In this document: piece by piece, positions 6,338-12,693 of the stretch
Numbering within the stretch: the first letter of the stretch is position 1
Layout: each line of letters starts with the position of its first letter
Source of the DNA: CAYXUW01 sp964468375
GTDB lineage: Bacteria > Planctomycetota > Phycisphaerae > Sedimentisphaerales > Anaerobacaceae
Reading direction: 5' to 3'
Length of the DNA stretch: 12,693 bases
Assembly (NCBI GenBank): GCA_964468375.1
Contig: CAYXUW010000068.1
Span: 1-12,693 of the forward strand
The notes under the pieces: generated by a model
What the model was told of the DNA's origin: nothing
The model's input: the letters and a program-made list of their open reading frames with translations, nothing else
The model's database searches: none
Made by a program: the position numbers and the translations under genes

Positions 6338-7585
6338 CTAATCCAGCAAACCATCGTAGGTCTTAACGCCTTCGACTATCTTGCAGATATGAACAGCATA
6401 TTTATCCTTAAATGCAGGACACTTGTTCGGATAGACAGCATCAACCGCTATCTTTAAGGCCTCGACACTGTCGACTTTAACCAAAGCACCCACAGCTCCT
6501 TTATCACCTCCGCCGAGCATTCTTTCCCCCAGCACACCGGGCACGCCGCGTGCAATCTCGCACATAACCTCCAACTCCGGCCCGGATATCTTATAATCAT
6601 CTCGAAGACCAACCCCGTCCTCGCGAAATATACGCCCGACAGTCTCGATATAACCTGCTTTCCAAGCGCCCAGCATTTTATTGAATCTCTCCTGCGCCTC
6701 GAAAATATACTTCAACCGGTCGCACAAATTCGGATATTCCCCTTGAAATCGGCTTAATATACTTTCATAAACACTTCTGCCCTTAATATCAGCCAGACGG
6801 CTTATATTGTATCCCGCCCCCTGTAACAACAAAACCAGTTCTTCACACTCTGCTCTTCGAACCTTATAAGTCGATTTCTCCAGTCCAGGTCGAACCGTCC
6901 CAGTGTCGAGCACCACAATGCGAAAGTCTTCCACCCCTCCGCCAAAAGGAACATAATCTATCCTCCTTGTTTTCGGATTATAATGAATCCCCATACCATC
7001 CTTTGCAAACAGTATCATAACTTGGTCAAGCTGACCGCACGGAGAACCAACATAATCGTTCTCCACTGCCTGCGCCATATCAACAATCTTAAACTTATTC
7101 TCAATCTTAATACCATTAGCATCCAGCAGCGACAAAATAAGATTCATAGTCAACGAAGCCGACCGGCTCATCCCCCCGCCGGGAATATTACCGTAAACAA
7201 CACCATCGATACCCTGAGTCAGTTTTATTCCTTCCCGCCTCAAAATATACTCCACTCCATAGGCAAAGCGACCCCACGTATCAGCTATAGACGTCGATTT
7301 CGGCTCAGGAATCTGCCCAAGCTTGAATTCAACCAATCCATCATCTGGGAAATTACCGCTGAATAACTTTATTCTATTGTTGCTGTTAAGCCGATAGCTA
7401 AACCAAATAAACCTGTCAATCCCCGCACCGAACAGCTCTGTCCCGTTGTAATCGCCGTGTTCGACCCCAAAGCAAAAACGCGATGCCGTCCTCCTGACCC
7501 TGCCGCCTTTAGTATCTACCCCAATATCCCTGGCCAGATGCCTTATTTTTTCGACAGCCGCTTGATTTTCATCGCTCAACTCCAT
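6338..7585 (-). CDS. Galactokinase-like GHMP sugar kinase
   Basis: The 415-residue protein has the three GHMP motifs. Motif 1 at 35-48 is SRFCFGVEHGDYNG, the galactokinase signature with R36, E42, H43 and D45 kept. Motif 2, the ATP loop, is PGGGMSRSAS at 135-144. Motif 3 is GGGDKGAVG at 358-366. VENDYVGSPCGQLDQ (174-188) supplies the likely catalytic base D187, and VVLDTGTVRP plus the RRAEC stretch also match galactokinases. It should phosphorylate C1 of a sugar with ATP. Substitutions make the exact sugar uncertain: GLSSSAS has become GMSRSAS, and GGGFGG has become GGGDKG. Galactose, galacturonate or another hexose derivative are all possible. It starts 15 nt after the radical-SAM gene on the same strand, so the two are likely co-transcribed, but no sugar-metabolism gene is nearby. 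Only a weak Shine-Dalgarno-like CTGGTG precedes the ATG. Confidence 0.83.
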   Translation of the reverse strand: MELSDENQAAVEKIRHLARDIGVDTKGGRVRRTASRFCFGVEHGDYNGTELFGAGIDRFIWFSYRLNSNNRIKLFSGNFPDDGLVEFKLGQIPEPKSTSIADTWGRFAYGVEYILRREGIKLTQGIDGVVYGNIPGGGMSRSASLTMNLILSLLDANGIKIENKFKIVDMAQAVENDYVGSPCGQLDQVMILFAKDGMGIHYNPKTRRIDYVPFGGGVEDFRIVVLDTGTVRPGLEKSTYKVRRAECEELVLLLQGAGYNISRLADIKGRSVYESILSRFQGEYPNLCDRLKYIFEAQERFNKMLGAWKAGYIETVGRIFREDGVGLRDDYKISGPELEVMCEIARGVPGVLGERMLGGGDKGAVGALVKVDSVEALKIAVDAVYPNKCPAFKDKYAVHICKIVEGVKTYDGLLD

Positions 7586-7600
7586 AAAGCACCAGCAAGA

Positions 7601-8737
7601 TTAAAAAGCTACATACTCACTTGCTTTTCTAAGTCTGACCCCCATCTTGCCAACATCTTCTATGCGCCTTATCCGCTGGCCTCTTCTCCTCTCCAGAATT
7701 CGCTTCACTGTAACCGGCCCCAATCCCGGCACCCGCAAAAGCTCCCACCTCGACGCCCGGTTCACATTCACCGGAAACGCCTCCGGATGCCTCTGCGCCC
7801 ACACTTCTTTGGGGTCCTGGGCCAGAGACAAACTGCCGTCCTGCCCGAAGAAAATATCTGACTCCGTAAACCCGTATTTTCGCATCAGAAAATCGACCTG
7901 ATATAATCTGTGCTCGCGGACAAACACATCGCTCGATCGCTCCGGCGCCTGTTCACCGGCTATAGACTCATCACCCAGCCCCTTCTGATAAGCGCTGAAA
8001 TAAACCCTGTGCATCTTTAGCCGGTCATATAGCCCCCACATATACTTCACGATTTCCGCGTCCGACTCCCCCGCCGCCCCTACGATAAACTGCGTCGTCT
8101 GTTTCACCCTCTCGTATCTTTCCCCGCGTCCGGTTAATTTGCTTATCAGCTTAATCGGCCTGATGATATCGCTGATATAATCCTTCCTAGCCGATATCTT
8201 CGCAAGATTCGCCGCCCCGGGCGTCTCGATATTCACCGACACTGTATTCGCCAGCGACAGCGCTTCCTCAACTGCCGCATCGCTCGCCCCCGGCATAACC
8301 TTCAAATGAATATATCCGTGAAACCCGTGTCTTTTCCGCAGTATTCTCCCAATCCTGTTAAGGTTCTCCATCGTCCCGTCAGCTGCCCTGCAAACGCCGG
8401 AGCTCAAAAACAGGCCGAAAACTTCTCCCCTCTTGTAATAATCCAGAAACGCCTTCACCGTCTCCTCCGCACTTAGACTGCACCGCCTGATATCCTTGCC
8501 GCCTCTTAGCGGGCAGTATTTGCAGTCGTTCGTGCATACATTCGAAATCAGCGTCTTAAACAGCACACTCGTCCCCCCGTTCGGAAGTGTCACCGGGTAT
8601 ATCCATTTACCGTCACTGCTGCGTTTTCTGCTCTCATCTTTGCTGGCGCTGCATGCACACGCCAGGTCATACTGCGCATCGGTAGTGAGTATCTCCAGTT
8701 TTTCCCTTATATTCGGCTTTGAAACAATACCAAACAT
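7601..8737 (-). CDS. UDG-linked radical-SAM protein with C-terminal helix-hairpin-helix
   Basis: The 378-residue protein resembles the family described as a putative DNA modification/repair radical-SAM protein, usually genetically linked to a uracil-DNA-glycosylase-like partner. It has YDLACACS (23-30) near the N-terminus, the radical-SAM cluster CxxxCxxC at C68, C72 and C75 (NVCTNDCKYC), LSSGVC (111-116), a (beta/alpha) barrel to about residue 320, and a C-terminal helix-hairpin-helix (about 324-352, VNVNRAS then LLRVPGLGP), a DNA-binding element. Substrate and reaction are not established for the family, so a nucleic-acid role is an inference from the HhH domain and the usual genomic linkage. 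The usual partner is not adjacent here; a GHMP kinase follows instead. The ATG at 8737 has a GGGGG Shine-Dalgarno-like stretch 5 nt upstream. Confidence 0.88.
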   Translation of the reverse strand: MFGIVSKPNIREKLEILTTDAQYDLACACSASKDESRKRSSDGKWIYPVTLPNGGTSVLFKTLISNVCTNDCKYCPLRGGKDIRRCSLSAEETVKAFLDYYKRGEVFGLFLSSGVCRAADGTMENLNRIGRILRKRHGFHGYIHLKVMPGASDAAVEEALSLANTVSVNIETPGAANLAKISARKDYISDIIRPIKLISKLTGRGERYERVKQTTQFIVGAAGESDAEIVKYMWGLYDRLKMHRVYFSAYQKGLGDESIAGEQAPERSSDVFVREHRLYQVDFLMRKYGFTESDIFFGQDGSLSLAQDPKEVWAQRHPEAFPVNVNRASRWELLRVPGLGPVTVKRILERRRGQRIRRIEDVGKMGVRLRKASEYVAF

Positions 8738-8799
8738 AACTGCCCCCGGCTTCTATCTTACCTATCTTATCTTCATTTCGGCTGTTTGCCGCTCTGAGC

Positions 8800-8826
8800 A
8801 GTATATATTTTTCTGCTGAAAAATAA
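8800..8826 (-). promoter_or_regulatory. Possible promoter of the radical-SAM/GHMP kinase pair
   Basis: On the minus strand TATACT (8805-8800) is a good -10 box, but only a weak TTATTT (8826-8821, 15-bp spacer) stands in for the -35. It would leave a leader of about 55 nt that contains a tandem AAGATAG repeat (minus strand, within 8751-8768). Confidence 0.3.
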
Positions 8827-8836
8827 TATTTATTTG

Positions 8837-8864
8837 TTGCAAATTTTAAATATTATGCTCTAAT
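8837..8864 (+). promoter_or_regulatory. Promoter of the cold-shock gene, giving a long 5' leader
   Basis: TTGCAA (8837-8842), a 16-bp spacer and TCTAAT (8859-8864) sit downstream of a very AT-rich tract (8801-8836) that could act as an UP element. Transcription would start near 8871, leaving a 5' leader of about 108 nt before the GTG at 8979. Long leaders are common in cold-inducible csp mRNAs. A second TATAAT at 8936-8941 lacks a -35 partner. Confidence 0.48.
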
Positions 8865-8950
8865 GACAGGTCAAATTGAATACGGGGATATTATTTCATT
8901 CTCTCAATAGTACCGCCCGAAAAATAAGGTAGAGATATAATTGGTTTAGT

Positions 8951-8960
8951 CGTTTAAACG
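8951..8960. repeat. Perfect 10-bp palindrome in the cold-shock gene leader
   Basis: CGTTTAAACG lies 18 nt upstream of the GTG start and just before the AAGGAG ribosome-binding site. It could be a protein-binding site or a small RNA structure next to the ribosome-binding site. A 10-bp palindrome can also arise by chance. Confidence 0.4.
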
Positions 8961-8978
8961 CAGTCAAGGAGAAAGAAA

Positions 8979-9182
8979 GTGGGCACAGGCACGGTAAAAT
9001 GGTTTAACGCAAGTAAGGGTTTTGGCTTTATTTCGCCGGACGATGGAGACAAGGATTTGTTCGTTCATCATTCCGAAATAAAGACCGAGGGCTACGCAAC
9101 ACTCGAGGAAGGCCAGAAGGTAGAATTTGAGGTCGGCGAGGGCAAAAAAGGACCCTGCGCGACTAACGTAATACCGAAGTAA
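8979..9182 (+). CDS. Cold-shock domain protein (CspA family)
   Basis: A 67-residue single cold-shock domain, the usual length. It begins GTGTVKWFNASKGFGFI with the RNP1 motif KGFGFI (13-18), and RNP2 is LFVHH (27-31) where many members have VFVHF. The protein is an OB-fold single-stranded RNA/DNA binder that melts mRNA structure and acts as an RNA chaperone or antiterminator. The GTG start at 8979 is chosen because AAGGAG (8966-8971) lies 7 nt upstream and the conserved domain begins immediately. It is a single-gene unit with its own promoter and an intrinsic terminator, and is divergent from the radical-SAM gene. The long predicted 5' leader suggests post-transcriptional control. Whether it is cold-induced or constitutive cannot be read from the sequence. 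Confidence 0.96.
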   Translation: MGTGTVKWFNASKGFGFISPDDGDKDLFVHHSEIKTEGYATLEEGQKVEFEVGEGKKGPCATNVIPK

Positions 9183-9210
9183 TTCAGACCAAAGCGTTAT
9201 AAAACCAAAA

Positions 9211-9243
9211 GGCCCCGAATCAGTTTCGGGGCCTTCTTTTTTT
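9211..9243 (+). terminator. Intrinsic terminator of the cold-shock gene
   Basis: A perfect 9-bp stem, GGCCCCGAA (9211-9219) with TTCGGGGCC (9225-9233), encloses a 5-nt loop and is followed by TTCTTTTTTT (9234-9243). An A tract upstream (9207-9210) could also make it work weakly in the opposite direction. Confidence 0.94.
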
Positions 9244-9244
9244 C

Positions 9245-9270
9245 GCCCGCCAGTTTAGCCATAAACGGGC
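9245..9270. repeat. Second hairpin after the csp terminator; remainder of the gap is featureless
   Basis: GCCC (9245-9248) pairs with GGGC (9267-9270) and GTTTA (9253-9257) with TAAAC (9262-9266). A 4-nt bulge GCCA and a loop of the same sequence, GCCA, separate the arms. There is no T tract. From 9271 to 9420, up to the stop of the phosphotransferase gene, no gene or clear signal is seen. Confidence 0.4.
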
Positions 9271-9420
9271 GTTGCCAGTCTGCTTTCTAATCATATCCCA
9301 TAATTCGAGCTTAACATCTTAATAAACACCCCTTCGATAAATACCATTATCACCTCAGATATTAATACGTTCCCCGCTTCCTCAGGTATTGGCAGGCCCC
9401 TGCTGACTTTTCGCAAGTCC

Positions 9421-10400
9421 TTAATCCTTCATAGCTTTAGTTAATTCATCGCGGTTGTTATCTATCCACTCAGTTTTGCGCTGAATCATCTTCAGAAAAT
9501 CCAGCCCAGACAAATTCCCGAAAAATCCGGTCGCCGCCACCGGCAATATCGCCTCAGCTACCATCGTCTCAATCATCAAATCGGGCAGAGAGCTTAGCTT
9601 ATTTTCATCCAGCTCAATTACTTTGCGGTATCCGTTAAAAAACTGCACAAGCTTATTCTGGTCGAGATAACCGGGCCAATCGGCGGGATTAGGACGGTTT
9701 CCCACAANNNNNNNNNNTCGAAATCAAGAACTGCAATCAGTTTGCGGTCAGAAAAGAGCATATTGCCCGGATGCCAGTCGCCGTGCACGATTTGCTCTTG
9801 CCAGGAGTCAAATCCGAGCTCGTTTACGCGAACACTGGAAGCGTTATAAAGGGTCATCAGTGTTTCGGCTATTTTTTGCAGCTTTTTGTTTCTTCCGGCG
9901 GCTTTTTCAGTTCCGGTCGTTTTCAGCTGTGTGCGAACGATTGAAGAATCGTGGAAGCTGCCCCGGAGCGGTTTCCACGTCTCGGCGAAATCGGCTGAAT
10001 ACCGATGAAAATTCGCCAGCTGCTTTCCCGTGTCCGTCGTAGCCTCAGGCGTGCCGTCATAGCGTGAGCCGTTGACAAACTCAAAAAGCTCGTAAATATG
10101 ATTGTTCAGGTGCAGAATTGTATTGTTTTCGTCGCGTGTAGCCACAAGCGGCGCAACCGGGAAATTTGTCTTTGCCAGATGAGTCTGGACAGCGTGGGCG
10201 AAAGCCACACGATAGAGGTCGTCTTTGCCTTTCGGCCGGCGTTTCAGCAGAAATTTGCCGCCTTCGGACACAATCACCATTTTCGGCGAACGCCTGTTGC
10301 CGGCCGACAGAGGCGTTACCTGGTGGATTACGCCGATATCATAGTGACTGAGAACTTGGGCCAGTTCCTTGGAAGCAAAATGTGCACCGCCTCTGGACAT
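9421..10400 (-). CDS. APH-fold phosphotransferase (kinase), interrupted by an assembly gap
   Basis: Two reading frames on either side of a 10-N gap form one gene. The N-terminal 227 residues contain a likely ATP-binding lysine in FLLKRRP (50-56), the YELFEFVNG hinge (103-111) and the catalytic loop HGDWHPGN (206-213), then stop at VLDF, just where the Mg-binding DxD/E motif should follow. The frame after the gap (from 9705) begins GNRPNPADWPGYLDQ and gives a helical C-terminal lobe ending at 9421. The family (choline, homoserine, aminoglycoside and CotS/SrkA-like kinases) transfers phosphate from ATP to small molecules or proteins. The substrate is unknown, and antibiotic resistance should not be assumed. 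It lies 83 nt after the Ser/Thr kinase on the same strand. The ATG at 10400 has only a weak AGAG-type ribosome-binding site. The frame change is best explained by an arbitrary gap size. Confidence 0.8.
9708..9717. other. Assembly gap (10 N)
   Basis: Ten undetermined bases fall inside the phosphotransferase gene, just after its catalytic loop. Homologous kinases have roughly 20 residues (metal-binding and following motif) between the two flanking parts, so the true gap is probably longer than 10 nt. If the gene is intact, the true length must leave remainder 2 on division by 3. Confidence 0.97.
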
Positions 10401-10483
10401 AAAATTCTCTGCTCTCTAATTTTAACAAACTGATTTCAATACGAAGGGGCAAAATACCTGCGCATCGGATAAACTCCGGGCAG

Positions 10484-11710
10484 CTAACGTATCAAAAGAA
10501 AAACGATAACCAACAACAGCGTCGCTGTTACCGCTCCTAAAACTAATGTCGCAATGCGGTAATGCGCGATAGTGTCTTCCCGATAAGAATCTTCCTCATT
10601 TTCAACGGCATCCCCTCTTTCCAGCTGCTCCAGCACAGAGACATCGAATCTTTTATGCGCCCGCAGCGGGGCCTGGCCGTCTCGAACGGCCTGCAAGTCC
10701 GTCAAAAGCTCTTCGACATTGTTATAGCGGTCTTCTTTGTGCTTGGCCATCATAACCTCAATCACTTCGGATATGCCTGCGCTGAGCGAGGTATTTATAT
10801 GGTCGGGCGGAATAAGTTCTTCCCTGAGATGTTTTCTCATTACATCCGAGGGGTCATCCGCCATAAAAGGCACCCGGCCGGTTACCATATGATAAAGGGT
10901 CGCCCCAAGGCCGTAAATGTCGGCCCTGCCGTCAATATCGATTTCTCCTCGAATTTGCTCAGGTGAAATGTAATACGGCGTTCCGTAAGCTTTGCCCGCC
11001 TCGGTTTGTGCCGCCTCGATGTCCGCCGTTTCGCGAGCCAAACCCATATCGGCAAGTTTGACTACCCCAGCAGCGTTTATCATTATGTTCTTGGGCTTGA
11101 CATCGCGGTGAATTAGGCCGCACGAGTGAGCGTGATTAAGAGCGTGAGCAACCTGGATGACTATATCCAGCGCTTCGTCTTCTTTAAAAACCTTACCGGC
11201 CGACAAATCGTCATACAGAGTTTTGCCTTCGACATATTCCATCACAAAGTAATGATATCCCCCTGCCTCACCGACATCGAAGGCCTGGACGATATTATTA
11301 TGATTGAGTTTTCCTGCCGCCTGGCCTTCTCTGAAAAACCGCTCCACGTATTCCGGATTTCCGCTGAAGCGCTTGGGCAAAACCTTTATCGCAACCGTCC
11401 GGTTCAAGCTCAGTTGCTTAGCTTTGTAAACAACCGCCATTGCACCGGCGCCAAGTTTGCCCAGTATCTTATAACCGGGAATCTGGTGTGCCGCTGCTTT
11501 GCTTTCTTTTATGGTCGTCTTTAATCTTTCGGCCTGTGACTGCGTAATATAGCCCAGGTTTACCATAAGGTCTTTGAGCATTACGGGATTGATTTTCTGG
11601 CGAGATTCGAGCTCCTCAAGCGAGCGACGCAGTTCCGCATCCGTGCACAGACCCTGGTCTACAGCCATTTTGCCGAACAGAGTATCGTAATTTGTTTCGT
11701 TTGTTGTCAT
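10484..11710 (-). CDS. Membrane-anchored PknB-like Ser/Thr protein kinase
   Basis: The 408-residue protein has an N-terminal helical domain (about 1-72) of the type seen ahead of planctomycete kinases. The kinase domain runs from about 80 to 342. A juxtamembrane acidic segment follows, then one transmembrane helix (about 386-407) ending at the C-terminus. Catalytic elements are GAGAMAVV (87-94, glycine loop), K109 in VAIK, E128, HRDVKPKN (201-208), DMG (221-223, in place of DFG), SPE (249-251) and DIYGLGATLYHM (264-275). All residues needed for activity are present. The third loop glycine is Ala and the DFG Phe is Met, both tolerated in bacterial kinases. No extracellular sensor domain exists, since the helix is at the very end, so the kinase is tail-anchored with its catalytic domain in the cytoplasm. 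No Shine-Dalgarno sequence precedes the ATG. Targets are unknown; the APH-like gene follows. Confidence 0.92.
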   Translation of the reverse strand: MTTNETNYDTLFGKMAVDQGLCTDAELRRSLEELESRQKINPVMLKDLMVNLGYITQSQAERLKTTIKESKAAAHQIPGYKILGKLGAGAMAVVYKAKQLSLNRTVAIKVLPKRFSGNPEYVERFFREGQAAGKLNHNNIVQAFDVGEAGGYHYFVMEYVEGKTLYDDLSAGKVFKEDEALDIVIQVAHALNHAHSCGLIHRDVKPKNIMINAAGVVKLADMGLARETADIEAAQTEAGKAYGTPYYISPEQIRGEIDIDGRADIYGLGATLYHMVTGRVPFMADDPSDVMRKHLREELIPPDHINTSLSAGISEVIEVMMAKHKEDRYNNVEELLTDLQAVRDGQAPLRAHKRFDVSVLEQLERGDAVENEEDSYREDTIAHYRIATLVLGAVTATLLLVIVFLLIR

Positions 11711-11718
11711 TGACCGTT

Positions 11719-11726
11719 TGTATATA
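11719..11726 (-). promoter_or_regulatory. Possible -10 box for a leaderless kinase transcript
   Basis: On the minus strand TATATACA contains two overlapping -10-like hexamers, TATATA (11726-11721) and TATACA (11724-11719), ending 10 and 8 nt before the ATG at 11710. No Shine-Dalgarno sequence is present. No good -35 hexamer is seen at the right spacing, so this is weak. Confidence 0.28.
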
Positions 11727-11883
11727 CCCGAAAACGCTGATTATGTTTTATATGGGACGTTTGTCAAAGAAAAATCGCAATAAAAAGGATAAATCTTCAT
11801 GGCTTAAAATCGACTTTTATGATTTCTGGGTTTAGCACTTTTTAGACAAGTTACCTTAATCTTAGCCCAAACGGACTTTAAGG

Positions 11884-11911
11884 TTGACTCGGCGTTAAAT
11901 CTCGTTAAACT
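11884..11911 (+). promoter_or_regulatory. Promoter of etfB with overlapping direct and inverted repeats
   Basis: TTGACT (11884-11889), a 16-bp spacer and TAAACT (11906-11911) predict a start near 11918 and a leader of about 53 nt. A direct repeat CGTTAAA (11893-11899 and 11903-11909), 10 bp apart, lies in the spacer and -10 region. An inverted repeat ACCTTAA/TTAAGGT (11853-11859 and 11878-11884) touches the -35. These could be operator half-sites. Confidence 0.55.
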
Positions 11912-11970
11912 GTGTTTTTCCCTAAAATTCGGCGTTGTTATTGAGATGGTAATTTTCGAGGAGCTGATAA

Positions 11971-12693
11971 GTGGCTTATAACTGTGTTGTTCTTATAAAA
12001 CAAGTTCCTGATACCAAAAGAATTACAGGCGAAGCGATGAACGACGACGGCACCGTTAACCGCTCCGCCCTTCCGGCCATTTTTAATCCGGAAGACCTTA
12101 ATGCACTTGAGCTGGCCCTGCAGATTAAGGACCAGTTCGGCGGTAAAGTAACGACTGTTACGATGGGCTTGCCGGCTGCGGGTGCGGTTCTTCGTGATTC
12201 GCTCTTTCGCGGCGCTGATGATGCGGTTTTAATAACAGATATTAGATGTGCCGCCAGTGATACACTGGCAACAAGCTATATTTTAAGCTGCGCCGTTAAG
12301 AAAATCGATTACGACATCGTTCTGTGCGGCAGGCAGGCGATTGACGGCGATACCGCACAGGTCGGCCCGCAATTAGCGGAGAAACTGGGCATTCCGCAAA
12401 TCACCTACGTTGAAGAGCTTATCGAACTCAACAGCAAATCTATAACGGCACGCCGCAGCATCGGCACCGGCTGGCAGAAAGTTAAAACCGCCCTGCCGGC
12501 GCTTTTGACCGTTACCGGCGATGCCAACAAGCCCAGAGTTTCCGCGGCAAAAAAAATGATGAAATATAAAAACGCGCGAACGCCCGTAGAAATAGAGCAA
12601 AAAGTAAAACAGGAAAATCCTGAAGCAACCGAAGCGGATATTCAAAAGCTTGTTAAACAGAAATGCAATGAATTAGAGCAAAGAGGTCTGCTG
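11971..12693 (+). CDS. etfB: Electron-transfer flavoprotein beta subunit, 5' part
   Basis: An open frame of 241 codons begins at GTG 11971, preceded by GAGGAG (11958-11963) at 7-nt spacing, and runs off the window without a stop. It reads MAYNCVVLIKQVPDT, VNR and NPEDLNALELAL near residues 29-50, and GRQAIDGDTAQVGPQLAEKLG (start 120), the nucleotide-binding signature of EtfB. ARRSIGTGWQK (160-170) follows. EtfB with EtfA shuttles electrons between acyl-CoA or other dehydrogenases and a quinone reductase or ferredoxin. The strong resemblance of the 120-141 segment to EtfB of butyryl-CoA dehydrogenase complexes suggests, but does not prove, a bifurcating or anaerobic type. The C-terminal part is rich in Lys and Glu and predicted helical. 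EtfA is expected just beyond the edge. The gene is divergent from the Ser/Thr kinase. Confidence 0.93.
   Translation, partial: MAYNCVVLIKQVPDTKRITGEAMNDDGTVNRSALPAIFNPEDLNALELALQIKDQFGGKVTTVTMGLPAAGAVLRDSLFRGADDAVLITDIRCAASDTLATSYILSCAVKKIDYDIVLCGRQAIDGDTAQVGPQLAEKLGIPQITYVEELIELNSKSITARRSIGTGWQKVKTALPALLTVTGDANKPRVSAAKKMMKYKNARTPVEIEQKVKQENPEATEADIQKLVKQKCNELEQRGLL

Noticed and set aside
9405..9419. GACTT/AAGTC hairpin just after the phosphotransferase stop as a terminator
   Set aside because: Only 5 bp of stem and no T tract on the minus strand.
9421..10400. True pseudogene or antibiotic-resistance gene
   Set aside because: The break coincides with N bases, so it is an assembly effect. 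The APH fold covers many metabolic kinases, and nothing here points to an antibiotic substrate.
12373..12645. Leftward 90-codon frame opposite etfB
   Set aside because: It is fully antisense to the conserved EtfB frame; the Phe/Gly-rich translation has no family resemblance.
1..12693. CRISPR array, tRNA or rRNA, insertion sequence, prophage or integrase
   Set aside because: No regularly spaced repeats, no cloverleaf or rRNA signature, no transposase or recombinase frame, and no terminal inverted repeats were seen.

Overview
The window is about 12.7 kb of bacterial chromosome of moderate GC content. It looks like an anaerobic or facultatively anaerobic member of the Planctomycetota, perhaps Phycisphaerae; this is an inference from protein style, not from a marker gene. 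The supporting features are a PknB-like kinase with a helical N-terminal domain and a C-terminal membrane anchor, a class I (Fe-S) fumarase subunit, siroheme-route heme genes, an NAD-linked PyrK/PyrD pair, a radical-SAM protein of the UDG-linked family and an electron-transfer flavoprotein. No rRNA, tRNA, IS element, CRISPR array or phage gene is visible.

Layout. At the left edge, the first 18 codons of a precorrin-2 dehydrogenase run leftward off the window. Divergent to it is a rightward pair: the fumarase beta subunit (149-679) and a divergent YchF-like P-loop NTPase (692-1762). Facing that pair, and overlapping it by 11 bp at the stops, is a tight leftward operon pyrK-pyrD-ahbD-ahbAB (5650 to 1752). 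Its genes overlap by a few bases: 4 bp at pyrK/pyrD, 8 or 17 bp at pyrD/ahbD depending on the ahbD start, and 4 bp at ahbD/ahbAB. A rightward double zinc-ribbon protein (5791-6318) is divergent from pyrK. Next comes a leftward pair, a radical-SAM/HhH protein (8737-7601) followed by a galactokinase-like GHMP kinase (7585-6338). A rightward cold-shock protein (8979-9182) ends in a textbook intrinsic terminator. Then a leftward pair, a membrane-anchored Ser/Thr kinase (11710-10484) followed by an APH-fold phosphotransferase (10400-9421), the latter broken by a 10-N assembly gap. Last, the first 241 codons of an EtfB (11971 onward) run off the right edge.

How the genes work together. The clearest theme is tetrapyrrole synthesis by the siroheme (Ahb) route: precorrin-2 dehydrogenase leads to siroheme, the fused AhbA-AhbB siroheme decarboxylase makes 12,18-didecarboxysiroheme, and AhbD carries out the last radical-SAM decarboxylations to heme b. 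The intermediate enzyme AhbC is not in the window. AhbAB and AhbD are co-transcribed with the two subunits of NAD-dependent dihydroorotate dehydrogenase. Fumarase and EtfB point to central and flavin-based electron metabolism.

Regulatory picture. Several genes (sirC, fumB, pyrK, the Ser/Thr kinase) have a plausible -10 box ending about 7-10 nt before the start codon and no Shine-Dalgarno sequence, which suggests leaderless mRNAs. Others (ychF-like, zinc ribbon, csp, etfB) have good Shine-Dalgarno sequences. The better promoters share a TTGACT-like -35, a spacer of about 16 bp and a TAAACT/TACATT/TCTAAT-like -10. No single unmistakably novel system is present. The items most worth following are the AhbA-AhbB fusion tied to pyrimidine synthesis, the YchF paralogue lacking its expected catalytic histidine and switch II, and the leaderless promoters.
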